64,000 bases of DNA from Oxalobacteraceae bacterium (GCA_021299035.1 JAJTGD010000015.1:1-64000); one strand, 5' to 3'; numbered from the stretch's first letter, positions 17,840-26,812 are shown. Notes: generated from the letters alone by a model not told the origin. Made by a program: numbers and translations.

Positions 17840-18454
17840 TTATTTCGGGACGCGCACCACAGCAGCGTCGACACCATTATCTGACAAGCGAACTCGCGCC
17901 CGATTCATGCCCTCGACATCGTCGAACGGTCCGACACGAACCCGATACAGCGTGCCCATGTCCGATTTGCGCTCGGCAATGGTAGCAGCCACACCCATCA
18001 GCGCCAGTCGCGCCTTGGTAGCCTCTGCATCTTGACGTTCGCGGAACGCGCCCGCCTGCAGATAGTAAGTGAAGCCACCGCTGCCTGCTGAAGAAGGGGG
18101 CTCTGCCACTGGCGCAGGACTTGTCGCAGGCTTTTCATTCTGGCGAGCGCTTGCCGCCGGCGTTGCTGGCCGCTTGGGCTCGACCGCCGCATCCGGTGGC
18201 GGGGCAGGTGGAGCCGCGGTGGTGTTCGCTGCAGCATCGCGCGATTCACGCGCGCTACTCTGCAGTGACTTATTGGGGTCACCCAGATCGCCGGCCGACT
18301 GAGACGGTTTACCGATCTTGTCGATAAACGGCAGTGGCGTTTTCATGATGGTCATCGCTATACCCACGGCGATCAACAAACCAATGATCAGGCCAATGAT
18401 CAGACCGGCGGTTGTCCCACCCTGCTGCCGATAGATGCCGCGCTGAACGTTCAT
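17840..18454 (-). CDS. SPOR-domain inner-membrane protein (FtsN-like)
   Basis: 204 residues: short cytoplasmic N-terminus, one transmembrane helix (about 15-37, GLIIGLIIGLLIAVGIAM), a proline/alanine-rich periplasmic linker (about 50-125) and a C-terminal SPOR domain (about 127-203, with YYLQAGAFRERQDAEATKARLALMG-like strands and YRVRVGPF). SPOR domains bind denuded septal peptidoglycan, so a role in division or septal wall remodelling is likely. It starts 2 bases after the argS stop, so it is translationally linked to argS. Confidence 0.85.
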   Translation of the reverse strand: MNVQRGIYRQQGGTTAGLIIGLIIGLLIAVGIAMTIMKTPLPFIDKIGKPSQSAGDLGDPNKSLQSSARESRDAAANTTAAPPAPPPDAAVEPKRPATPAASARQNEKPATSPAPVAEPPSSAGSGGFTYYLQAGAFRERQDAEATKARLALMGVAATIAERKSDMGTLYRVRVGPFDDVEGMNRARVRLSDNGVDAAVVRVPK

Positions 18455-18456
18455 GC

Positions 18457-20193
18457 CTACATTCTCGCTGGCGCAGAGACGCCGATCAGCGCCAAGCCAT
18501 TGCGTAGTACCTGACGCGTAGCTAGTAGCAGCGCAAGCCGTGCATGCTTGAGTGAAGTGTCATCGACCAGGACCCTCTCTGCGTTGTAATAGCTGTGCAG
18601 ATCGCCGGCCAACTCACGCAAGTAGAAAGCTACCTGATGCGGACCAAGTTCGTCAGCGGCTTTTTTCAGGACCTCTGGGTAATCAGCCAGTTTGGCCAAC
18701 AAGCTTGCCTCGCGTGGCGAGTTCAGTGCGGACAAATCCGTCGTCTGCAATAGTGCTTCATCACCACCCCATTGCGCCAGTACCGAGCAGATACGTGCAT
18801 GGGCATACTGCACGTAATACACTGGGTTTTCGTCGGACTGCGCCAGTGCGAGGTCGACGTCGAAAACAAATTCGGTATCCGCCTTTCGCGAGATAAGGAA
18901 GAATCGTACCGCATCACGACCGCGCGTGAGATCCCGCTGCCCGTGAGCATCCACTGCGTCGCCGGCTGACCATTCGATCAGGTCGCGCAAGGTGACGTAA
19001 GAGCCCGCGCGCTTGGAGATTTTTACTTCTTCGCCATTGCGCATCACCGTGACCATCTTGTGCAGCACATAGTCTGGGTAACCCTGCGGGATGCCGATGC
19101 CGACCGCCTGCAAGCCCGCACGCACCCGCGCAATCGTGCCATGGTGGTCGCTACCTTGAATATTGATCACTTTATGAAAGCCTCGCTGCCACTTGGTGAC
19201 GTGATATGCCACATCCGGTACAAAGTAGGTGTATGCACCATCGGATTTCTTCATCACACGGTCTTTATCATCACCGTATTCTGTGCTCTTGAGCCACAAC
19301 GCGCCTTCTTGCTCGTAGGTCTTGCCAGCTGCTTTGATTGCACTGACCGCTGCTTCGACCTTGCCATCGCTGTAGAGCGATGATTCAAGGTAGTAGTTAT
19401 CGAAGCGGACACCGAATGCTTGCAGATCAAGATCCTGCTCATGCCGCAGGTAAGCAACGGCAAAGCGACGAATCGATTCAATATCGTTGATATCACCGTT
19501 CGCAGTGACCGGCTCGCCATCGGCTGCAGCAACCGTTTTTTTGGCGATGAAATCAGCAGCAATATCCGCGATGTAGTCACCGTTATAGGCAGACTCAGGC
19601 CAGTCGGCGTCACCCGGCTTGCCGCCCTTGGCGCGCGCTTGCACAGAGGTGGCGAGGGTCGCGATTTGCACACCGGCGTCGTTGTAATAGAACTCGCGCT
19701 GAACCGAATAACCCTGTGCCTCGAGCAAGGCGCAAATCGCGTCACCCAAAGCACCTTGTCGTCCATGGCCAACATGCAACGGCCCGGTTGGATTAGCCGA
19801 CACGAATTCGACCAATACCTTACTTGGCTCAGCCAGGCTGCTGCGGCCATAACACTGGATATCGGTAAAGATGCGGCCGATCACGGCCTGCTTCGCCGCC
19901 AAAGCGACACGCAGATTGATGAAGCCGGGGCCAGCGATGTCAATCGACTCGATCAGACCGACGCGCGATGGATGGGCAAGCACCGCGTCTGCGATCACCT
20001 GAGCCAACTCGCGCGGATTGCGCTTGAGTGGCTTAGCCAGCTGCATCGCTAAATTGCAGGCCAGATCACCGTGGGTAGGATCTCGCGGGCGCTCAAGGGT
20101 AATGACAGGCATGACGATATCCGTGCCAACGATCAATGGCGCAACCGATTGGGCGAATAGCGTGCTGACCTGTTCTTTGTGTTGCTGTTGCAT
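18457..20193 (-). CDS. argS: Arginine--tRNA ligase
   Basis: 578-residue class I aminoacyl-tRNA synthetase that charges tRNA-Arg. N-terminal additional domain (about 1-115), then the HIGH-type motif in [13 protein letters not shown] (residues 140-143), the catalytic Rossmann fold, [14 protein letters not shown] in place of KMSKS, and the C-terminal anticodon-binding DALR domain (ending [14 protein letters not shown]). Its length is typical of bacterial ArgRS. First gene of argS-SPOR-dsbA. Confidence 0.96.
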   Translation of the reverse strand: MQQQHKEQVSTLFAQSVAPLIVGTDIVMPVITLERPRDPTHGDLACNLAMQLAKPLKRNPRELAQVIADAVLAHPSRVGLIESIDIAGPGFINLRVALAAKQAVIGRIFTDIQCYGRSSLAEPSKVLVEFVSANPTGPLHVGHGRQGALGDAICALLEAQGYSVQREFYYNDAGVQIATLATSVQARAKGGKPGDADWPESAYNGDYIADIAADFIAKKTVAAADGEPVTANGDINDIESIRRFAVAYLRHEQDLDLQAFGVRFDNYYLESSLYSDGKVEAAVSAIKAAGKTYEQEGALWLKSTEYGDDKDRVMKKSDGAYTYFVPDVAYHVTKWQRGFHKVINIQGSDHHGTIARVRAGLQAVGIGIPQGYPDYVLHKMVTVMRNGEEVKISKRAGSYVTLRDLIEWSAGDAVDAHGQRDLTRGRDAVRFFLISRKADTEFVFDVDLALAQSDENPVYYVQYAHARICSVLAQWGGDEALLQTTDLSALNSPREASLLAKLADYPEVLKKAADELGPHQVAFYLRELAGDLHSYYNAERVLVDDTSLKHARLALLLATRQVLRNGLALIGVSAPARM

Positions 20194-20444
20194 GGTGTGC
20201 GAGCTGCGCGGGCGCGATGTCTCAAAAGAAAGGCAAATTATAACGGGCGCTTAGTGGCCCTCGTGCAACGATCGCTTCTAAAGCCCGATTTGCTGCAGCG
20301 TAAGCATGCTCGCTATCACGCTGTAAACATTTTTAATCAGTTGTCAGTGCTCAAGAAGGCCATCAGGCCTTGCCCTAAGTTCGTCACTGCCGTGCGGTCG
20401 AGCACCGTTACGCGCCAATTTCCGATGACGAAAAGGGAGTAGTG

Positions 20445-21856
20445 ATGAGATATTTGATGGCGAGGCTTGGTGTAATTGCAGCACTGGTGGTCGGGCTTGC
20501 AGCATGTGGTGACGGTAGCGGCGTCAGCGGCGGCTCTTTGAGCGGTAGTGGGGTTGGTAGCAGCGGCGTCGCCACCTTGAGCGTTAGCGGGACTGGCACT
20601 GGCACCAGTACTGGTACTGGCACGGGTACTGGCACGGCGGCAATAGCAATGACCAAAGTCCCTGCCCAATAGGTGTATCCGCGTGCAGCGGTGCCGCACT
20701 CGGCGTGTCCGTAGGCGCCATACAGCTCAGCAAAAACGGCCTGCAAACCATCAGCTTGTCTACCACCGATCTGCTTCCGAATAATGCCAATACAGCTGAA
20801 GCTTTCGGCTTATTACCGACCAATGAAGGCTTTGCCGAGCTGCGTGTTTTGCATGACGCCGATGCCAACGTCCGCGCCGTTGATTTGTTGCTGTCACAGC
20901 TCAAGCTATTTTGGAATGGCAGATCAGAGCGGCCGCGTATTGTTGAAAACTTTGGCTTGAAACGTGGAAGAGTTCAATTAGGTGAACAAGGCATGTCAAC
21001 ACTGGTGGCGCTGCCGCCGCAAGGCGATACGTTTTGGGATAACAATGCGTCGACGTTTACCGGGACACAAAACAACTACGCAAACAACCATTATTTCGAA
21101 CGTCCCGCGCCAGCTTGCGACAGTACCGATAGCATTTGTGTGACTGCCGCCAATAATGGACTTCGCTTTCTCGCCGGCAACTGGCGAAATGGCGGTTTGA
21201 GGCCGAACCAGATCAATGCAACTCGCTTGCACGACGATGGCGCGACCCAGGCACCGGATCAAATACCTTTCGCCGGCTTCAAAGGCTACCGCGACCTCTG
21301 GAACTGGAATTACCAGTACGCTCATGTGGCGGGCTGGGTCACCAAAGACACCATCAACATTCAAGAGTGGGGCGGTGGTACAGAACACAATAAAGAACGG
21401 CGCGGCACTATCGCATTCGGCCTACTGACCGACCCTGCCTCTTTGCCGAGTAGTGGTACCGCCCTCTACAGGGGCTACGCGCGCGGTTGGTACAGCCCGG
21501 ATGGACAAACCGAGGTGTATCCCATTGCAGCCGATATGGAAGTGACCGTTGATTTCAGCGCGCGGCAAGCTACGCTGCGACTTTTTAATGTCCGTATCGA
21601 TGAAGTACTCCCGGCGAATATGGAGCCGAGCGTCAAGCTCGCCATCGGCAGCGCCAATGTGCTGCCCTTCGGCACGCCAAGCAACACGGCCATCGGTGGG
21701 ATCACCCATGGTGACGCAGCCGGGTACGCGGGCCTACGGTTTTTTGGTCCGCTCAATAGCGGTACGCCGCCTGAGCTGGCGGGAAGTTTTTCTATCAAGG
21801 GAGTGAGTGGCATCACCGCCATCGGTGGCTTCATCGCTCGACGCGTTGTGCAATAG
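20445..21856 (+). pseudogene. Surface lipoprotein (TbpB-like barrel) split by a frameshift
   Basis: ATG 20445 has AGGGAG 7 bases upstream. The first part encodes a lipoprotein signal ending GLAAC (C21 is the lipidated residue) and a Gly/Ser/Thr spacer of GT-type repeats, then runs out of frame and stops at 20672. In the next frame the protein continues without a stop: GGNSNDQSPCPIGVSACSG, then a domain to 21856. One extra G at 20636-20637 (ACGGCGG to ACGGGCGG) restores a 470-residue lipoprotein (1413 bases, a whole number of codons). The C-terminal region has GTALYRGYARGWY, a strand of the form EVTVDFSARQATLRLFN, RFFGP, and LAGSFSIKG...AIGGFIARR, the pattern of TbpB/HpuA-like 8-strand surface barrels. 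The 250 bases before it (20194-20444) hold only a short AAGGCC/GGCCTT hairpin. Confidence 0.65.
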
Positions 21857-21938
21857 GCAGATCGCCAGAGCAACCGCGTCTGGCTCAATCGCCGAGACAG
21901 TTCGCTAACCAACAGCGCAAGGAAGCATCTTCATCATC

Positions 21939-22367
21939 ATGACAGGCACCCTCAACAAGGCCATGCTAATCGGCCATCTTGGACACAATCCTGACGTTCG
22001 AACCACGCACAATGGTGAGTGCGTGGCACATCTTTCAGTTGCGACCAGTGAGAATTGGAAAAACAAATCCGCCGGCGCGCGCCGTGATGCAACCGAGTGG
22101 CATCGCGTAGTGCTGTACAAGCGTTTAGCGGAAATCGCCGGGCAGCATCTGAAAAAAGGTGCCCTCGTATATATCGAGGGGTATCTACAGACGCGCAAGT
22201 GGACCGGTAAAGATGGCTTAGAACGTCATACGACTGAAATTGTCGGCAACGAGCTGCGGATGCTTCAACGCGCAGGAGAGCAACATATCGGACTGTCTTC
22301 GCATGAAGACCCTATTCCCGATCGCGACCTGGTCCGTCGCGTAACGGCCAATGAAGTGGCTCCTTAG
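21939..22367 (+). CDS. ssb: Single-stranded DNA-binding protein paralog
   Basis: 142 residues. The OB fold is clear: NKAMLIGHLGHNPDVRTTHNGE, VAHLSVATSENWKNK, EWHRVVLYKRLAEIAGQHLKKGALVYIEGYLQTRKW and TTEIVGNELRML. After the OB fold the tail is only about 30 residues and ends VRRVTANEVAP, without the acidic DDDIPF-type tip that recruits SSB partner proteins, so it is more likely an accessory or mobile-element-type SSB than the main replicative one (E. coli SSB has 178 residues). It sits between the broken lipoprotein and the ankyrin gene. Confidence 0.85.
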   Translation: MTGTLNKAMLIGHLGHNPDVRTTHNGECVAHLSVATSENWKNKSAGARRDATEWHRVVLYKRLAEIAGQHLKKGALVYIEGYLQTRKWTGKDGLERHTTEIVGNELRMLQRAGEQHIGLSSHEDPIPDRDLVRRVTANEVAP

Positions 22368-22475
22368 GAGATTTGTCTGGCCATTGCGCTATAGACCGAA
22401 CCGCTGGCAGACCCCGGCTACCCACTCGGATGGAAAGGCAGATGCTTTTTAATTCGTAGAACATCCGGATGGGTC

Positions 22476-23780
22476 ATGATGAAAGCGAACGGTCGAGTAA
22501 ATTACCTCCCGCGGGAAACCCAGCCCCTTCACTTTCAGCCGACTCCCACCTTCGTCACCATCTTTGGCGATGGCGTCGATCCTTCGAGTGAGGACTGTAT
22601 TCGGCGGGCACTGAGCCGTACGCAAATGCAAAAGTCAGACGTGTTGCTCAGCGAACTTGATATGGGGACTGCTTTGCGGCGAGTAGCGAAGCAATGCGGC
22701 ACCGCAGATAATGTGATGATTCTGGCGCATAGTGAAAACGTGGGACATGAGCCCTCCGATCCGGAATCGCAGCTGCACACAATCGTGTTTTCAGAAAAGC
22801 GCAAGGAGGCAATCCACACAAAGCACTTGCTTTATTTACTCAGGGAAAGCGACACTCGCTCTGGGACCCAGCGATCGCCGAAGCGGATCGTGCACCTGAT
22901 TGGTTGCGGCGCGGGCGCGCTTCGCTCGCAAATCAAACCCAGCGATCCGCTGTGGAAGTCCGCCTATGTGTTGCTCTACTCCAGCAAGAAAACCACCAGC
23001 CTGGATGCCGTCGGAAATTCTGTGGCCGCAGCGATTCGCTATGTCGATCATTGTGACAGGGCCGAGAAGCCGGTCGACCCGCTCAGACTTTTTTACATTG
23101 CTGGGCTGCGGCGTTCGGATTGCATGACGCTGATGGGTGGGAATTTGCAAGCTCCGCTGGTCTGGCACGCGCCGAAGTCGATTCACTCCCTCAATGATCA
23201 CACTTCTCTCGCCACCTTGGACGGAACGGAAAGAGACTTGAAGCGGTTTAACCTCCACGTGAAAAAAACGGGGCCCGAAGAACGCGCATTGATTCCTGAT
23301 GCCTCTTTGCGCGAGTTTCTGTCGGCTCGTATCGCGCATGGCGACGAGGATGCTGTCATGAACGTGGTGGGATCCCACCCGGAGCTTCTGAACTCTCTCT
23401 CAAACACTGGGTTGTCACCGCTCATCGAAGCCCTTGAAGAAAGTGACACCTCTCTACTCACTGAGCTGCTGTCTGCAGGCGCGGACCCCAACTTGCCGAA
23501 TGCGGAAGGAAACACTCCGCTGATGGTGGCGGTCGACCTGCGAGAGAAAGCGGCTATTCCGATACTCCTTAACCACGGCGCGCAATCGGATGTAGGTAAT
23601 CCCTACTCCGCACTCGAGCTATCGGTGCTGGACAACGACGCCGAAATGCTGACGCTGCTGCTGCAGGATGGTTTGGGTTACTCGATCGCCGGACTGAAAA
23701 AGCCGGCGCTACTGGCAAGGACCAGTGGCAACCACGTCTTGCTCGGGTTGTTGCTGAAAGCCCAGTTCCGCACTACGTGA
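22476..23780 (+). CDS. Ankyrin-repeat protein with an unusual N-terminal domain
   Basis: 434 residues, no signal peptide or membrane segment. The C-terminal part (about 275-400) contains ankyrin-type repeats: TGLSPLIEALEESDTSLLTELLSAGADPN, EGNTPLMVAVDLREKAAIPILLNHGAQ and a degenerate unit after it. The N-terminal 230 residues belong to no family I can name. Two blocks recall clan CD cysteine peptidases (caspase, C80, CHAT): a hydrophobic strand leading to histidine, VMILAHSEN (H85), and a second leading to glycine-cysteine, RIVHLIGCGAG (C144), in the order and rough spacing seen there. This is inference from two motifs. No toxin/immunity or secretion signal is evident. ATG 22476 and 22479 are both possible starts. 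Confidence 0.7.
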   Translation: MMKANGRVNYLPRETQPLHFQPTPTFVTIFGDGVDPSSEDCIRRALSRTQMQKSDVLLSELDMGTALRRVAKQCGTADNVMILAHSENVGHEPSDPESQLHTIVFSEKRKEAIHTKHLLYLLRESDTRSGTQRSPKRIVHLIGCGAGALRSQIKPSDPLWKSAYVLLYSSKKTTSLDAVGNSVAAAIRYVDHCDRAEKPVDPLRLFYIAGLRRSDCMTLMGGNLQAPLVWHAPKSIHSLNDHTSLATLDGTERDLKRFNLHVKKTGPEERALIPDASLREFLSARIAHGDEDAVMNVVGSHPELLNSLSNTGLSPLIEALEESDTSLLTELLSAGADPNLPNAEGNTPLMVAVDLREKAAIPILLNHGAQSDVGNPYSALELSVLDNDAEMLTLLLQDGLGYSIAGLKKPALLARTSGNHVLLGLLLKAQFRTT

Positions 23781-23815
23781 GTCCCTGCCCCGCATGGGCC
23801 CCATTGCCTGAAAGC

Positions 23816-23836
23816 TGGCGCGGCTGGCGGGGTTCG
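23816..23836 (-). repeat. Duplicated 3' end of tRNA-Arg
   Basis: The 21 bases here match 23961-23981, the 3' part of tRNA-Arg (T-arm to CCA), with one mismatch; the first 17 are identical. The copy lies 145 bases downstream of the tRNA in its direction of transcription, at the far end of the repeat element 23836-23950. A copied tRNA 3' end is the usual footprint of site-specific integration. Confidence 0.75.
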
Positions 23837-23950
23837 CCCACATGCTGCGGGCCGCGGATTCGCTTGCAAGCGAATCCCTTCGATCCCCGTCGAGAGCCAA
23901 ACTATTGGCTCTCTCAAATCCTGAAATGAAAACGCCCACACACGGTGGGC
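23836..23950 (-). repeat. tRNA-associated repeat element, copy 1 (at tRNA-Arg)
   Basis: A 115-bp sequence about 93% identical to 26824-26939 (by eye 7 mismatches and 1 single-base gap), both read in the direction of their tRNA. In order: a GCCCAC/GTGGGC terminator hairpin with a T-rich tail, a hairpin with 9-bp arms GAGAGCCAA and TTGGCTCTC, a perfect 22-bp palindrome (23856-23877), and a closing GTGGGC. It is bounded by tRNA-Arg on one side and a copy of that tRNA's 3' end on the other. It encodes no protein of its own. Confidence 0.75.
23925..23950 (-). terminator. Terminator of tRNA-Arg
   Basis: On the minus strand, stem GCCCAC with GTGGGC, loop of 5 bases, followed by GTTTTCATTT. It begins 10 bases after the CCA end of tRNA-Arg and is shared with the terminator of tRNA-Asp (26824-26850). 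Confidence 0.75.
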
Positions 23951-23960
23951 TTTTGGGTAC

Positions 23961-24036
23961 TGGCGCGGCTGGCGGGGATCGAACCCACGACCCTTGGCTT
24001 CGGAGGCCAATACTCTATCCACTGAGCTACAGCCGC
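23961..24036 (-). tRNA. tRNA-Arg (anticodon CCG)
   Basis: The minus strand starts GCGGCTGTAGCTCAGTGGAT, with the anticodon loop CTCCGAA (anticodon CCG), the T-arm GTGGGTTCGATCCCC and the encoded CCA end. Acceptor arms GCGGCTG and CAGCCGC pair fully. 76 bases including CCA. Decodes CGG. Confidence 0.95.
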
Positions 24037-24182
24037 ATCTGAGAGGCGCCGCGAAGGATACCGGTTTTCAATCGGGCAGTCCATGAAACGCCGACTCGAG
24101 AGGAATCGATTTCCGCGATTCGTCTATAATTTCGGGCTTTGCATGTCTTGCTGGCTTTATGCCACCACCCAACGAGGAAATC

Positions 24183-24716
24183 ATGAGTGACGCCCACAGT
24201 GAATCGCCCATCAAAACGCCGAACCAGCTAATCGCTGTGATCGTCGCCTCTTTCGTCGTACCTATAGCGACAATTCTGCTGCTAGTGAATTTCGTTGGAA
24301 ACACCTCGAAACTAGGCGCCGACAGCGCTTCACAGTCTCCCGAGGCAGTTGCTGAACGTATTCGCCCGGTAGCCGACGTCAGCTTTACGATGCCGGATCA
24401 GCCAGAGGGCGCACCGGCTCACGCTGCGGCTGGAGGTGCGGTGGCGCTGAAATCCGGCGAGCAGGTCTACAACGCTGCATGCGCAGCCTGCCATGGCGCA
24501 GGGGTTGCCGGCGCTCCCAAGAAGGGTGACTCAGGCGCCTGGTCGGCACGTATCGGTCAAGGCTATGACACGCTGGTCTCACACGCGATCAAAGGCATTC
24601 GCGGTATGCCCGCCAAGGGCGGTAATGCCAGTTTGGATGACATTGAAGTCGCGCGCGCCGTAGTTCATTTGGCCAATGCCTCTGGCGCGAAGTTTAAAGA
24701 GCCTGCAGCAAAATAG
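24183..24716 (+). CDS. Cytochrome c5-type c-type cytochrome
   Basis: 177 residues from ATG 24183, which has GAGG 8 bases before it. One N-terminal membrane anchor (about 15-38), a spacer rich in Ala/Pro, then a class I cytochrome c domain with the haem motif C100-A-A-C103-H104 and the axial methionine in GIRGMPAKGG. The domain is of cytochrome c5 type, exposed to the periplasm, and moves electrons to terminal oxidases or other acceptors. A TATAAT at 24125-24130 may be its -10 box; no good -35 is seen. It stands alone, divergent from tRNA-Arg. Confidence 0.88.
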   Translation: MSDAHSESPIKTPNQLIAVIVASFVVPIATILLLVNFVGNTSKLGADSASQSPEAVAERIRPVADVSFTMPDQPEGAPAHAAAGGAVALKSGEQVYNAACAACHGAGVAGAPKKGDSGAWSARIGQGYDTLVSHAIKGIRGMPAKGGNASLDDIEVARAVVHLANASGAKFKEPAAK

Positions 24717-24753
24717 TTCGTCTGCTGACCATGGCGTCGTCGAGTGCCGACGC

Positions 24754-25053
24754 CTAGTGGTCTCTCTGCCGCAAAAATACCCAGGCTGCTGCGGCCGCCG
24801 CAAGCGCCAACAAAGCGGGCTTCAGCAAACGACTGCCACGAGCGCGCCCGAATAGCCATGGCACTGCGGTGGCGACTAGGGACATCCGCTTGTGCGCCAG
24901 CACAAACTTCAACAAACCAAACAGCTGCCCCCCGACTGCCTTGGGTTTGGCCGCCTCCTTCAGCGCCACTCTGGCCTGAATAATCTCTAACCGATAAAGC
25001 GCGCCTTGTAACATCAGCAGCTTGCAACGCGCCTCACGCTCTGCACGGCTCAT
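24754..25053 (-). CDS. YqjK-like protein
   Basis: 99 residues. The N-terminal half is basic and amphipathic (REARCKLLMLQGALYRLEIIQARVALKEAAKP); a hydrophobic stretch near the C-terminus (LLKPALLALAAAAAAWVFL) suggests a membrane tail. Its place as the last gene of a DUF883-YqjE-YqjK set, overlapping yqjE by 4 bases, is the main basis for the name. Function unknown. Confidence 0.7.
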   Translation of the reverse strand: MSRAEREARCKLLMLQGALYRLEIIQARVALKEAAKPKAVGGQLFGLLKFVLAHKRMSLVATAVPWLFGRARGSRLLKPALLALAAAAAAWVFLRQRDH

Positions 25054-25463
25054 ACTTTTTGCTCCGTATCGTCATGCTGATCCAGCAGCGCAGCGCGGTC
25101 TTTTTCTAGCTCGGCGAGCGTGGTCGGGAATCCGATTTGTCCACTGGCGATTATGCTGCGCGCTTTCCAGAGCATGCCTAAGGTCAGCAGCAAGTAAGCC
25201 AAAAACAGAATCAGCAGAATACGCCAGCCCATCGCATCCCACGCCAGCGCGATAATCATGGCGGATAGACTTAATAGCGCGAACGCTGCAGCTAGCACGG
25301 CCAGCGCCCCGAGCAGCAGCACGCGCAACACCGCGTCGCGCGCATCGGCCAACTCCATAACCGCCATCGACAAACGCACCCCAACCAGTTTGAGCACGCT
25401 CGTGATCATGGTGCCGACGCTTGAAGCAAGGCCGCTAGCGGGCGGCTCGGCCGATGCGTTCAT
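25050..25463 (-). CDS. YqjE/phage-holin-family membrane protein
   Basis: 137 residues with two long hydrophobic segments (about 47-70 and 79-100) between amphipathic ends, typical of the YqjE (holin superfamily III) family. It lies 3 bases after the DUF883 gene and overlaps the YqjK-like gene by 4 bases. In E. coli the yqjDEK set codes for inner-membrane proteins induced in stationary phase; a stress or envelope role here is inference. Confidence 0.82.
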   Translation of the reverse strand: MNASAEPPASGLASSVGTMITSVLKLVGVRLSMAVMELADARDAVLRVLLLGALAVLAAAFALLSLSAMIIALAWDAMGWRILLILFLAYLLLTLGMLWKARSIIASGQIGFPTTLAELEKDRAALLDQHDDTEQKV

Positions 25464-25466
25464 TGC

Positions 25467-25769
25467 TCAGCGCCGTGCGATCAGCATGCCCACCAACAGA
25501 CCGACGGCTCCCGCAATGCCGATGGCGCGCCAAGGATACTCATGCACATACTCATCGGTGTCATGGGCAATCTTGCGTCCTTTTTGAACTGCGGCGTCCT
25601 GCAAGTCATGCGCACGCGTGATCGCATGATCCAGCATCTTCATACCCTTCGAACGCAACTCTTCTGCTTTGGCGCCGCCGGCACTAGTCGCCTCATCAAA
25701 CAAAGCCTGAGCATCGCGCACCAGTGCTTTGAGATCATTGCGGGCAGTCGTGGTCGTGGAATCGGACAT
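25467..25769 (-). CDS. DUF883 family protein (YqjD/ElaB-like)
   Basis: 100 residues from ATG 25769, with AGGAG 8 bases upstream. A long amphipathic helical region (NDLKALVRDAQALFDEATSA and onwards) is followed by a C-terminal membrane helix (GIAGAVGLLVGMLIAR) after YVHEYPWRA, the conserved DUF883 block. E. coli YqjD and ElaB are C-tail anchored inner-membrane proteins that bind ribosomes in stationary phase. First gene of the three-gene operon 24754-25769. Confidence 0.88.
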   Translation of the reverse strand: MSDSTTTTARNDLKALVRDAQALFDEATSAGGAKAEELRSKGMKMLDHAITRAHDLQDAAVQKGRKIAHDTDEYVHEYPWRAIGIAGAVGLLVGMLIARR

Positions 25770-25848
25770 CGGGACTCTCCTTGGAAGAAACGAGCTGAAG
25801 ATCATACGCCTGCATGGTCGTCACCCAAACAAAGACCATGCCCATTAC

Positions 25849-26619
25849 TCAAGCAAGACCGTAACGAATTTTGTACCAGAGGATTCCTATCCACTCATGC
25901 AATGCATAGCTACTGGTCTCCAATTCACTGGCCTTCGGAATGAAACTCGCGATATCAATCGGTCGCCGTCCAAGAAACCGGGTGGGTGCAACAACAACCT
26001 CAAACCCCGCCGTCACAAACGCACGCTTAGCACGCGGCATATGCATAGCGTCAGTCACCAACAAGATACGGTGCACGCCGTCGACGGCTAATTGCTGCGC
26101 AGCATGCTTGGCATTTTCTGCCGTGTTGTCGGATGTTTGCTCTTGCCAACGGGCTGTCACACCAAAATCCTCACGGAGTGTGCGCGCCATCAATGCTGCT
26201 TCGCTTTCGCCGAGTGTGTCTGGGGCACCGCCACTGACCAGCACCGGAAGACCGGTCAGACGATGCAGCCGTGCGCCGTGCCGCAAGCGCATCAGCGTTG
26301 CGGTGGAGGGTTGGTCCCGTCCGGCATCTTCCGGCGCGCCGTACACCCGCCCGCCACCGAGAATGACGATGGCATGGGCGCCGCTTTGCGATGGGACGGC
26401 CAGTGGTAAGGCGGCACTCTCCAACGGCGCAACCAACAAGCGCGAACCTGCTTGCGTCGAGAGGCCGATCAAGAGCAGCGCTGCCAGCGCGACGATTACT
26501 CGCCCGACAACGCGCCAGCGATAAGCCAGCCAGCTGCCGAGTAGGGCAAGCAGTACTAGCGATAGGGGCGGCAACAACAGCGCGGCAACCGCATTGGTGA
26601 CTAACCAGGACAGACTCAC
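25849..26619 (-). CDS. YdcF/ElyC family protein (DUF218)
   Basis: 256 residues. Two N-terminal membrane helices (about 5-30 and 37-60) precede a DUF218 domain with AHAIVILGGGRVYG, RLHRLTGLPVLVSGG, GESEAALMARTL, SDNTAENAKHAA and VTDAMHMPRAKRAF. In E. coli the paralog ElyC affects envelope polysaccharide (ECA/peptidoglycan) synthesis. The reaction of this protein is not known. It stands alone, between the yqj-like operon and tRNA-Asp. Confidence 0.85.
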   Translation of the reverse strand: MSLSWLVTNAVAALLLPPLSLVLLALLGSWLAYRWRVVGRVIVALAALLLIGLSTQAGSRLLVAPLESAALPLAVPSQSGAHAIVILGGGRVYGAPEDAGRDQPSTATLMRLRHGARLHRLTGLPVLVSGGAPDTLGESEAALMARTLREDFGVTARWQEQTSDNTAENAKHAAQQLAVDGVHRILLVTDAMHMPRAKRAFVTAGFEVVVAPTRFLGRRPIDIASFIPKASELETSSYALHEWIGILWYKIRYGLA

Positions 26620-26674
26620 AGCGGCTCAGGCCTCCGAAAAAGATCGTCGTCAAATGGCTGCGGCGCCGGGCTGC

Positions 26675-26703
26675 TCGACACTGAACCGACGGTTGGGTAC
26701 AAT
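26675..26703 (+). promoter_or_regulatory. Sigma-70 promoter of tRNA-Asp
   Basis: TCGACA (26675-26680) and TACAAT (26698-26703) at 17-base spacing, 33 bases before the mature tRNA. Five of six bases match in each box. Confidence 0.6.
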
Positions 26704-26735
26704 TCGCCCCTTTCGCGCGCCGCAAGCGCTCGATT

Positions 26736-26812
26736 GGAGCGGTAGTTCAGTTGGTTAGAATACCGGCCTGTCACGCCGGGGGTCGCGGGTTCGAGCCCCG
26801 TCCGCTCCGCCA
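26736..26812 (+). tRNA. tRNA-Asp (anticodon GTC)
   Basis: Begins GGAGCGGTAGTTCAGTTGGT, anticodon loop CTGTCAC (GTC), T-arm GCGGGTTCGAGCCCCGT, acceptor CCGCTCC and encoded GCCA end. 77 bases. Followed 11 bases later by a terminator hairpin. Confidence 0.96.

Noticed and set aside
20592-20636. GT repeat as a classic phase-variation tract
   Set aside because: The units are 6 bases and varied in sequence, so changes in copy number keep the frame; the frameshift lies just after it, in a short G-run.
23678-24022. Minus-strand frame across the tRNA-Arg repeat
   Set aside because: It translates the tRNA and repeat element; the same peptide appears at the tRNA-Asp copy (26822-27121), so it follows the repeat and is not a gene.
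22476-24036. A genomic island inserted at tRNA-Arg that carries the ankyrin and ssb genes
   Set aside because: The tRNA 3' copy lies between the ankyrin gene and the tRNA, so only the 145-bp element is bracketed; no integrase or second boundary is seen further out.
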